From the NCBI GenBank assembly GCA_947476285.1, contig CANJPU010000030.1, forward strand, positions 1-56,324: a stretch of DNA of 56,324 bases. Reading direction: 5' to 3'. A program made the translations under genes and the position numbers. Under the pieces are notes generated by a model. It was not told the DNA's origin. It saw nothing but the letters and a program-made list of their open reading frames with translations, and did not search any database. The stretch is from Comamonadaceae bacterium (GTDB lineage: Bacteria > Pseudomonadota > Gammaproteobacteria > Burkholderiales > Burkholderiaceae_C). Numbering within the stretch: position 1 is the stretch's first letter; each line of letters begins with the position of its first letter. This document shows, piece after piece, positions 43,485 through 50,018 of the stretch.

Positions 43485-45155
43485 TTAGCCGCCAGCCCGT
43501 ATCTCCGGGTTCACGCGACAGTCCAGCACCAACGGCCCTGGACGGCCCTCGTCAAGCCATCTCGTCACAACGCCGAGATCGCCGATGCCGCGGACAGTAG
43601 CACCGGCCGCTCCCATGGCTACTGCAATGTCGCTGAACGAGGGAGCGGGAATTCTGGCAAGTTCGGTCGGCAAACCCATGTCGACAAGGTAATTCACTTC
43701 CGCCCCGAACCCCTCGTCGTTCATGACGACGATCAACATGGGCAACTTCAGGCGCACGGTCGTTTCGAGATCGCCGAGTGCCATGGCCAGAGCACCGTCA
43801 CCGGCGAAGCAGGCCACCAGGTCGTGCGGACGCCCGATTTGCGCACCGATCGCGCCACCCAGGCCCAGGCCCATGGCTCCGGCTTCCCCGGGCTGCATGA
43901 AATTGCGCACGGATGTGACCCCCATCAAGGCGTTGGCGAACCGTGCCTGGTGCCCGGAGTCGAGGCAAACGATCCGGTCGGCGGGCAACAGCCGGTCGAG
44001 TGCAAGGACCAGCGTGCGAGTGTCGACATGCGTGGGCGTGCTCTTGTCTCGGATTCCGTCCTGCTTGGAATAGCCCGCGAGTGCGTCCTGGGTTTCACGT
44101 GTCCGAAAGCCGATGGAATGGTGGCCGCGGGTCTCCAGCTCCTTGACGAGCGCCTCGGCAGTCAAGCGGACATCGGCGCGCACTGAAACCGTCGTATCCA
44201 TGAAGAGCCCCAACGCGCGCTCGTCGCTGTCCACCTGGATGATGTGCGCCTTCGGAAAGAGAGAGTTGTTGTACGTCGTGAACTTGTTCAAGCCTGCACC
44301 GAAGCAGAGGACACAATCGGCCTGGGTGATCAGGTCGGATGCCACTGGAGTGGAGTAAGTCCCGCAGACCCCAATCGCGTACTTGTCGAAGTGGAAAAAT
44401 CCCTTCGCAGGCATCGTCGTTGCAAGCAGCGCCCCCGTGAGTTCCCCGAGCCGTGCCAGCACGCGACCCGCATCGGACCGCACTGAGCCAAGCCCGGCAA
44501 GGATCAAAGGCCGCCTGACCGCCCAGGTCTCCTGCAACAGGTCTGCAATGCTTTCCACCACATCGGCTGGCGGTGCAAGCGGCGCGGGTTCCGGGTGCTG
44601 GGCCAGGGGAACTGCACCCGCCCCCTGGGACTTCAGCAGTTGACCGCTGAGCAGGAGCACCGCGGTGCCGTACCTGGATTCAGCTACGGCTTCGAATGTT
44701 GCCGTCACCGCGCCCTCGGCGGAATCGGGCTTGAAGCAACGGATGCCTGCTGTCTGCAAGACTGTCGAAGTCGAGAAATGCTTCAACCAGGCTGTCCGGT
44801 CGACCTCGCGGACCATCGATGGTTCACGTGCGTCTTCCTGCTGGCGCCCACCGCCACAGAGCAGCAAAACCGATGATCTCGCGCGATGTGCCGTATTGAG
44901 CGCAGTCAGGCAATTCGTGAGCCCAGGTCCGCCCGTCACAAGCGCAACGCCGGGAGAACCGGTGGCGCGGAAGAAACCATCGGCAGCCGCAACGGCGATG
45001 TTTTCGTGCCTGACAGGATGGTAGCGAATGCCCATGGCCACGCAGGCAACGACGAGGGGAGCGTTGTCCTCGCCCATCAGGCCGAAAATGCAGTGAACGC
45101 CGGACTGGACCAACGCATCGGCCACTTCCTCGAAGACCTTAGCGGGACCTTTCAC
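43485..45155 (-). CDS. Thiamine-diphosphate-dependent enzyme (acetolactate synthase-like)
   Basis: A 556-aa ThDP enzyme of the acetolactate synthase/benzoylformate decarboxylase group. The N-terminal domain has RYHPVRHENIAVAAADGFFR, in which the Glu activates ThDP. The C-terminal ThDP/Mg site is FAGDGALAMALGDLE with NDEGFGAEV. The central domain carries PLILAGLGSVRSDAGRVL. It acts on a 2-oxo acid by decarboxylation or carboligation. It starts with GTG at 45155. It lies 18 bp from the binding-protein stop and 16 bp from the cupin gene, so the three are cotranscribed. A sulfopyruvate or sulfoacetaldehyde type reaction would suit the cupin neighbour, but nothing in the sequence proves it. Confidence 0.88.
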   Translation of the reverse strand: MKGPAKVFEEVADALVQSGVHCIFGLMGEDNAPLVVACVAMGIRYHPVRHENIAVAAADGFFRATGSPGVALVTGGPGLTNCLTALNTAHRARSSVLLLCGGGRQQEDAREPSMVREVDRTAWLKHFSTSTVLQTAGIRCFKPDSAEGAVTATFEAVAESRYGTAVLLLSGQLLKSQGAGAVPLAQHPEPAPLAPPADVVESIADLLQETWAVRRPLILAGLGSVRSDAGRVLARLGELTGALLATTMPAKGFFHFDKYAIGVCGTYSTPVASDLITQADCVLCFGAGLNKFTTYNNSLFPKAHIIQVDSDERALGLFMDTTVSVRADVRLTAEALVKELETRGHHSIGFRTRETQDALAGYSKQDGIRDKSTPTHVDTRTLVLALDRLLPADRIVCLDSGHQARFANALMGVTSVRNFMQPGEAGAMGLGLGGAIGAQIGRPHDLVACFAGDGALAMALGDLETTVRLKLPMLIVVMNDEGFGAEVNYLVDMGLPTELARIPAPSFSDIAVAMGAAGATVRGIGDLGVVTRWLDEGRPGPLVLDCRVNPEIRAGG

Positions 45156-45173
45156 ACTATTCGCCTGCAGAGG

Positions 45174-46145
45174 TCACTGTGACTTGATACCGAGCGTCTT
45201 CACCAGCTTGCCGAGCATCTCGCTTTCTCCGCGGATACGCTGGTGGAACTGGTCAGGCGGCGTGCCGGCGGCCTCGATGCTGCGAGCAGCCAGCTTCTGG
45301 CGGACTTCCGGTGACTGGAGCACCACGGATGCTTCCTTGTACAAGAGCTCGATCCGGTCGCGAGGTGTTCCGGCGGGAACCGCCAGCCCAAGCCATGCGA
45401 CGTGCTGAAAGCCTGGCAAGGTTTCCGAGATCGCAGGGAGATCCGGGAATTCGGAGATGCGCTTGAGAGACGTCACCGCCAAGCCGCGCACCTTGCCGCT
45501 CTTCATCTGCGGTCCCGCGCCGGCAGTCGTGAGGAAAGCCATATCGACGTCGCCGCCCAGCAGTGCGGCGATCAGGGGGCCCTCGCCCTTGTACGGGACA
45601 TGGAGTGCCTCTACGCCCGCCTGCTGGCTCAGCAACGCCAGGCCAACGTGTGCAGAAGAACCGATGCCCGCGCTTCCCACGCTGATGCCGCCTGGCTTGG
45701 CCTTCATCGCTGCGATCAGTTCCGGGAGGTTCTTCGCGGGCAAGGACGGCTTGACCACGAGCACTGCGTAGTACTCGGCGAGTTGGATCACTGGCGCGAA
45801 ATCGGTCGCCATGTTGTAGGACGGCTTGGCCTCCGACAGCGCGCCGATAAGGTTCGCATTGGCAATCAAAGTCATGGTGTGGCCGTCCGCCGGAGCCTGC
45901 GCCCCGACTGCCACACCGACTGTTCCAGTCACGCTTGGACGGTTTTCGACGACGATCGGTTGACCGAGCCGCTCACTCAGCGGCACGGCAACCATCCGGC
46001 CGATGAGGTCGACGATGCCGCCCGGCGCGTAAGGAACGATCAGCGTCATCCGCTTCGACGGGAATGCCTGTGCGGATGCCCCACCCGAGGTGAACCCCAG
46101 GCACAGCAGCACTGCGGCCGACGCCGCGCGAATGAGCGAATTCAT
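45174..46145 (-). CDS. Bug/TctC-family substrate-binding protein
   Basis: A 323-aa receptor, first in a three-gene operon. The signal peptide (NSLIRAASAAVLLCLGFTSG, then GASAQ) is clear. The mature part begins AFPSKRMTLIVPYAPGGIVD. APADGHTMTLIAN and VPYKGEGPLIAALLGGD are typical. Its promoter has a perfect -35 box (46206-46234), and a 14-bp palindrome lies upstream. The receptor probably binds the substrate of the ThDP and cupin enzymes. Confidence 0.93.
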   Translation of the reverse strand: MNSLIRAASAAVLLCLGFTSGGASAQAFPSKRMTLIVPYAPGGIVDLIGRMVAVPLSERLGQPIVVENRPSVTGTVGVAVGAQAPADGHTMTLIANANLIGALSEAKPSYNMATDFAPVIQLAEYYAVLVVKPSLPAKNLPELIAAMKAKPGGISVGSAGIGSSAHVGLALLSQQAGVEALHVPYKGEGPLIAALLGGDVDMAFLTTAGAGPQMKSGKVRGLAVTSLKRISEFPDLPAISETLPGFQHVAWLGLAVPAGTPRDRIELLYKEASVVLQSPEVRQKLAARSIEAAGTPPDQFHQRIRGESEMLGKLVKTLGIKSQ

Positions 46146-46205
46146 TGGTTAGGCGCCACGTTGTCGAATCAAGGATAAAACTCGCGCGGACTGCGCGTGT
46201 GGGCA

Positions 46206-46234
46206 ACTCTAAGTTTGGCGCCCAACATTGTCAA
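46206..46234 (-). promoter_or_regulatory. Sigma-70 promoter of the binding-protein operon
   Basis: On the minus strand: TTGACA (46234-46229), 17-bp spacer, TAGAGT (46211-46206). The start of the binding protein is 60 bp further on. The perfect -35 box with 17-bp spacing makes this a strong call. Confidence 0.75.
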
Positions 46235-46247
46235 TACAAAATTAAAA

Positions 46248-46261
46248 TTGTCTATAGACAA
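46248..46261 (-). promoter_or_regulatory. 14-bp palindromic operator TTGTCTATAGACAA
   Basis: A perfect palindrome ending 13 bp upstream of the -35 box at 46234-46229. It sits in AT-rich DNA between the IclR gene and the operon it probably controls. The position upstream of -35 suits an activator, or a repressor that bends DNA. A related copy (11 of 14 matches) occurs at 48170-48183, before the Rieske promoter. Confidence 0.65.
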
Positions 46262-46278
46262 AATCAAAGACAAGTGCG

Positions 46279-47064
46279 TTAGCGCAGCGCCTGGCTGATC
46301 TCCGCAGCGCAACGCTTGAGCTCCGCCACGAGCTTCTTGCGGCGAGCTGGATCCAGTTGCGCGCTGATGGCAGTGACGCTGATGGCCCGATCGACGCGGC
46401 CCACGGAATTCGCGACCGGAGCCGCGATGGCGGTGAGGCCTTTGCGGAAGTGAGCCTCGTCGGTTGCATAGCCCTGCTGGCGCGCGGCCGCGACTTCCCC
46501 GAGCCATTGCGTCCACGTGGGCGGAGTCTGCCATTCCACGCGGGAGAAGCCACGGCGTAACTCGGTTTCCGTAAAGTTGCCGAAGGCCGCCATCAGCCGA
46601 CCGGATGCGCTTGTGAACAAGGGGCGCCGCGCGCCCGCAGAGACCAGGTCGCCCGGGATGACTGACGAGGCAAGGACCACCAGCAGGTCGTCTTCGGCGT
46701 CGCGCTCCTGCCCCGACGCGCCGACGCCGAACTCGCGCGACAGGCGGTTCAGGTGCGGCTGCGCAGCCTGCACGAAAGGGTTCTGCTGCGTGAGCTCGAG
46801 CCCTAAGGACAGGACCCCGCCGCCAAGGCGGTACCGCTTGGAGCCGGGGTCGTGCGAGACAAAGCGCGCAGCGGCGAGTTCACGCAGGATTTGCAGGCAC
46901 GTGCTGGGGATGATCTCTAGCTCCCGGGCAATTCGCGCCAGTGGGAGGCCCTCCGCGTGCCGCGCCAGCAGCCATAGCACGGAACATGCGCGCCGCACGG
47001 CCGGCACTTCCCGGCGAACCGCAGGTTCCTCTCGCTTTCCCTTGACAGCGGTGAGTTTCGTCAT
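46279..47064 (-). CDS. IclR-family transcriptional regulator
   Basis: A 261-aa regulator. The winged-helix N-terminus is ACSVLWLLARHAEGLPLARI, with the recognition region LEIIPSTCLQILRELAAARF. The C-terminal IclR effector domain contains LVVLASSVIPGDLVSAGARR, ASGRLMAAFGN and AIAAPVANSVGRVDRAISVT. Effectors are usually aromatic or short carboxylic acids. Its start overlaps a CoA-transferase remnant by 4 bp (47061-47064). It is the best candidate to read TTGTCTATAGACAA and its copy, controlling both the ThDP operon and the Rieske operon. Confidence 0.92.
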   Translation of the reverse strand: MTKLTAVKGKREEPAVRREVPAVRRACSVLWLLARHAEGLPLARIARELEIIPSTCLQILRELAAARFVSHDPGSKRYRLGGGVLSLGLELTQQNPFVQAAQPHLNRLSREFGVGASGQERDAEDDLLVVLASSVIPGDLVSAGARRPLFTSASGRLMAAFGNFTETELRRGFSRVEWQTPPTWTQWLGEVAAARQQGYATDEAHFRKGLTAIAAPVANSVGRVDRAISVTAISAQLDPARRKKLVAELKRCAAEISQALR

Positions 47065-47186
47065 GCCGACGCAACCTTCACGGCTCCCGTCGCGACGAGA
47101 GTGTCGATCTGCGCATCCATGCAGCCCACCGACTTCAACACTTCATCTGTGTGCTCTGCGATGCGCACACTTGCGAGGGCCCTCAT
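47061..47186 (-). pseudogene. C-terminal stub of a CaiB/BaiF CoA-transferase
   Basis: A 41-codon frame reading MRALASVRIAEHTDEVLKSV, then GCMDAQIDTLVATGAVKVAS. IGEHTDEVL..LG...A.I..L...G.V is the usual extreme C-terminus of type III CoA-transferases. The other about 360 residues are gone. It starts with ATG after AGGAG at good spacing and its stop overlaps the IclR start by 4 bp, so it may now serve as a leader peptide. The upstream DNA (47187-47276) holds no more of the gene. Confidence 0.75.
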
Positions 47187-47276
47187 GAGATCTCCTGGGA
47201 TGAAACAAACCCCCAGAGTCTAGCGAACATGGCCCTAGGGCAATACCTTTGCCTAAAAACAATTTCACAACGAAGC

Positions 47277-48071
47277 TCAGGGATAGATCCCGCGGCTCCA
47301 TCCCCCATCCACCGTGATCGTGAGCCCGTTCAGCATCTGTGCGCGCGCCGAAGCCAGGAATGCCACGACATCGGCCACTTCGTGCGGCCTGGCAGCGCGA
47401 CCGAGCGGGAACGCAGCAAGACGCTCCGCACGCACTTGCTCGGGCGAACGTCCCTGCGCCTTGGCGGTGGCGACAGTGATGCTCTCCCAGCGCTCGGTTT
47501 CCACGACGCCCGGCGAGACGGCCTTCACCAGCACCTTGAACGGGGCGCCGAAATCCGAGAGTCCCTTGGTGAAGTTGACGAGGGCGGCATTGGCCGCGCC
47601 ACCAGCCAGGTAATTCGGGTTGACCTGCCGCGCCGCAGCGCCGATGACATTGACGATGCAGCCGCCCCCTTGCTGCTGCATCAGTGGCATGACCGCGCGG
47701 GAGGCACGCACGTAACCGAGCAGCTTCAGGCTCCAGTCTTCCATCCATTGGGCATCCGGAATTTCGAGAAAATTGCCCGCGCGGATGGCGCCAGCATTGT
47801 TCACGAGAATATCGATGCGGCCCAGCCGTTCCTGGGCTGCCGACACCATTGCCTGGACGCCCTCCAGCGACTGGAGCTCGGCCGCGATGGCATGCACTTC
47901 CCCTCCCGTCCGGGAGACCACGCCCGCTGCGGCTTCTGCGAGCCGGCCCGCGTCGCGCGCCACGATCGCCACGCGGCATCCTTCTGATGCCATGACTTCT
48001 GCGCACGCCAGGCCGATGCCGCGGCTGCCGCCGGTGATGACCACAGTCTTGCCGCCGAGATGAAGGTCCAT
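47277..48071 (-). CDS. SDR-family oxidoreductase lacking the catalytic lysine
   Basis: A 264-aa classical short-chain dehydrogenase fold. The coenzyme motif is TVVITGGSRGIGLACAEVMA, and DILVNNAGAIRAG is the NNAG motif. At the active site NPNYLAGGAANAALVNFTKG keeps Tyr, but Gly stands where YxxxK has Lys, and no Ser is evident in IVNVIGAAARQ. A similar Y-I-A-G-S form is, as I recall, found in other SDRs near aromatic oxygenase genes, so this is probably a subgroup, not decay. The end AQMLNGLTITVDGGWSRGIY is typical. It may dehydrogenate a cis-diol or act differently. Divergent from the Rieske operon. Confidence 0.85.
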   Translation of the reverse strand: MDLHLGGKTVVITGGSRGIGLACAEVMASEGCRVAIVARDAGRLAEAAAGVVSRTGGEVHAIAAELQSLEGVQAMVSAAQERLGRIDILVNNAGAIRAGNFLEIPDAQWMEDWSLKLLGYVRASRAVMPLMQQQGGGCIVNVIGAAARQVNPNYLAGGAANAALVNFTKGLSDFGAPFKVLVKAVSPGVVETERWESITVATAKAQGRSPEQVRAERLAAFPLGRAARPHEVADVVAFLASARAQMLNGLTITVDGGWSRGIYP

Positions 48072-48143
48072 GTTGGCTTTGCGTCAACGCAGTGAATTTG
48101 TCGAAGGAGACAGGACCTTACAGAGGAAAGACTCGGCTGTCAC

Positions 48144-48169
48144 CTCCGCCAGATCACTCCGCCAGATCA
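48144..48169. repeat. 13-bp perfect tandem duplication
   Basis: CTCCGCCAGATCA occurs twice in direct contact (48144-48156 and 48157-48169). It lies upstream of the operator-like site in the intergenic region between the SDR and Rieske genes. It could come from replication slippage; no function is claimed. Confidence 0.8.
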
Positions 48170-48183
48170 TTGTCTATGCACAT
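48170..48183 (+). promoter_or_regulatory. Probable second operator, TTGTCTATGCACAT
   Basis: It matches 11 of 14 positions of the palindrome at 46248-46261. It ends 21 bp before the -35 box at 48205. The two promoters of this region therefore share an upstream element, most simply read by the IclR-type regulator encoded between them. Confidence 0.5.
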
Positions 48184-48202
48184 GTCGTTTGCATGTCGTT
48201 TG
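48181..48202. repeat. 11-bp perfect tandem duplication
   Basis: CATGTCGTTTG is repeated exactly (48181-48191 and 48192-48202), then continues CATTGACA into the -35 box. One turn of DNA is about 10.5 bp, so the duplication moves the upstream operator by about one helical turn relative to the promoter. Confidence 0.8.
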
Positions 48203-48204
48203 CA

Positions 48205-48233
48205 TTGACACAATTTGAACGCGCAGTTAGCAT
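48205..48233 (+). promoter_or_regulatory. Sigma-70 promoter of the Rieske operon
   Basis: TTGACA (48205-48210), 17 bp, TAGCAT (48228-48233). Transcription would start near 48240, which excludes upstream candidate start codons (48184, 48232) and supports the start at 48298. Confidence 0.75.
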
Positions 48234-48250
48234 GAAAAGAGAATTGTCGC

Positions 48251-48294
48251 GACAGGAGACGACAAGAGACAGGAGACGACAAGAGACAGGAGAC
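48251..48294 (+). repeat. 17-bp tandem repeat in the 5' leader, 2.6 copies
   Basis: The unit GACAGGAGACGACAAGA is at 48251-48267 and 48268-48284, and its first 10 nt are at 48285-48294. Each unit carries AGGAG, so the leader holds three ribosome-site-like sequences, of which the last precedes ATG 48298 at good spacing. 17 is not a multiple of 3, but the tract lies outside the chosen reading frame. Confidence 0.85.
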
Positions 48295-48297
48295 AGC

Positions 48298-49527
48298 ATG
48301 GTCGATGTGGAGCAGAAGGCGTGGCCCGAAGGTGACGTCACACGCGTCCCCTACTGGGTTTACGAGGACGAAGAGGTCTACGAGAAGGAGCAGCGCGGCA
48401 TCTATCGGGGCGCGGTCTGGAACTACCTCTGCCTCGAAATCGAGATTCCCGAGCCTGGCGACTACCGCACGACATTCGTCGGCGACATGCCGGTGGTGGT
48501 CACCCGGGGGCCGGAGGGCGCGATCTTCGCTTTCGAGAATCGCTGCGCGCATCGCGGCAACCTGCTCGCGCTCGAGAACAAGGGCCGCGTCAAGGATTTC
48601 GTCTGCGTCTACCACGCATGGCGGCATGACCTGCAGGGCAACCTGATGAACGTCGCGTTCGCGCGTGGCGTGCAGGGCGAAGGCGGCATGCCGGCCGACT
48701 TCGACAAGACCCGCTACGGCCCGCGCAAGCTTCGCGTCACGACATTGGGCGGCCTGGTGTTCGGCACCCTGTCCCCCGACACGCCGCCCATCGAGGAATT
48801 CATGGGCGAAGCCGTGACCGCACGCTTGCGGCGTGTGCTGCACAAGCCGCTGCGCATCTATGGCTGCTACACGCAAGTGCTGCCGCACAACTGGAAGCTG
48901 TACCTGGAGAACGTCAGGGACACCTACCACTCCAGCATCCTGCACACCTTCTTCGCCACCTTCAAGTTCTCGCGGCTGACCCAGGGTGGCGCGGTGCTCG
49001 TTTCGGACAGCGGCGCCGGCCACTCCAGCTTCTCGCTCATACACAAGGGCGGCAAGGAGGAGGAGTACGAGAAGGAAAAACTGCGCAGCGACCAGAATCT
49101 GCTGTTGAAGGACCCGAGCCTGCTCGATGTCGTCGACGAGTATGGCGATGGATGTCAGGTGCAGATCGTTTCGATCTTCCCGGGCTTTGCCCTGCAGACC
49201 CTTCACAACTCGATCGCGGTGCGCCACGTGCTTCCGAAGGGACCCGACGAGACGCACCTGCACTGGACCTTCATCGGCTTCCAGGACGACGACGAGCGGC
49301 TGCAGCACATGCGCATGAAGCAGGCGAACCTCGCGGGCCCTGCAGGCTTCGTTTCGATGGAAGACGGCGCAATCGGCGGATTCGTGCGGCGCGGATGCGC
49401 CGCGGCACCGCAGGAGTCTTCTGTGGTCATGATGGGCGGTTCGAGCACCGGCACCTCCAGCTCCCGCACGGTGGAAAACGCGATTCGCGGTTTCTGGAAG
49501 ATCTACCGCAAGCTGACGGGGGTGTGA
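48298..49527 (+). CDS. Aromatic-ring-hydroxylating dioxygenase, alpha subunit (Rieske)
   Basis: A 409-aa large subunit. The Rieske 2Fe-2S cluster ligands are in CAHRGNLLALENKG and CVYHAWRHD (residues about 81-105). The mononuclear iron site is LENVRDTYHSSILHTFF, with two His and a bridging Asp. It oxidises an aromatic ring with O2. The start at 48298 has GGAGA in the last leader repeat; an upstream in-frame ATG (48232) would precede the repeat tract and is disfavoured. The beta-subunit ATG shares the A of this gene's TGA. No ferredoxin or reductase is encoded in this window. Confidence 0.92.
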   Translation: MVDVEQKAWPEGDVTRVPYWVYEDEEVYEKEQRGIYRGAVWNYLCLEIEIPEPGDYRTTFVGDMPVVVTRGPEGAIFAFENRCAHRGNLLALENKGRVKDFVCVYHAWRHDLQGNLMNVAFARGVQGEGGMPADFDKTRYGPRKLRVTTLGGLVFGTLSPDTPPIEEFMGEAVTARLRRVLHKPLRIYGCYTQVLPHNWKLYLENVRDTYHSSILHTFFATFKFSRLTQGGAVLVSDSGAGHSSFSLIHKGGKEEEYEKEKLRSDQNLLLKDPSLLDVVDEYGDGCQVQIVSIFPGFALQTLHNSIAVRHVLPKGPDETHLHWTFIGFQDDDERLQHMRMKQANLAGPAGFVSMEDGAIGGFVRRGCAAAPQESSVVMMGGSSTGTSSSRTVENAIRGFWKIYRKLTGV

Positions 49528-50018
49528 TGAAGACTGCCGACTCCACCGCACGCGACGCAGTCTGCACGGCGCTTGCCGACCTCATGGAGGATTACGCTCG
49601 CGCTATCGACCGCGACGAGCTGGAGCGCTGGCCCGACTTCTTCGAGGCAAGCTGCATCTACAAGGTGACTTCCCGCGAAAACGTCGCGGCCGGCTACCCT
49701 GTGGGCGTGATCTTCGCCGACTCGCGCGCAATGCTGCAGGACCGCGTCAAGGCCTTGCGAGACGCGAACATCTATGAGCGGCAGTGCTACCGCCACCTCA
49801 TCGGCCGCCCGTGGATCACGCATGCCGATGGTGAATCCGTACGCGCCGAGACGAGCTTCGTCGTGGTGCGCACCATGCGCGACGGAGCATCCAGCTTGTT
49901 CGCAAGCGGCAGTTATCACGACGTGCTGCGCGTGCGCGAGGATCGGCTCAGCTTCGTCGAGCGCATTGTTGTGTGCGATAGCTCGCGCATCGACACCTTG
50001 TTGGCGCTACCCCTGTGA
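49527..50018 (+). CDS. Aromatic-ring-hydroxylating dioxygenase, beta subunit
   Basis: A 163-aa small subunit with the NTF2-like fold. LMEDYARAIDRDELERWPDF is the N-terminal helix pair, and YERQCYRHLIGRPWI followed by VRAETSFVVVRTM is typical. It binds the alpha subunit in an alpha3beta3 enzyme and has a structural role. The ATG shares one base with the alpha stop (TGATG), and its own stop overlaps the GTG of the PrpD gene. A longer frame upstream is a mirror of the alpha gene. Confidence 0.91.
   Translation: MKTADSTARDAVCTALADLMEDYARAIDRDELERWPDFFEASCIYKVTSRENVAAGYPVGVIFADSRAMLQDRVKALRDANIYERQCYRHLIGRPWITHADGESVRAETSFVVVRTMRDGASSLFASGSYHDVLRVREDRLSFVERIVVCDSSRIDTLLALPL

Noticed and set aside
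48232..48297. Upstream start (ATG 48232) that would put the 17-bp repeats inside the Rieske gene and make it phase-variable
   Set aside because: The promoter at 48205-48233 puts the transcript start near 48240, after that ATG, and the ATG at 48298 has its own ribosome site.
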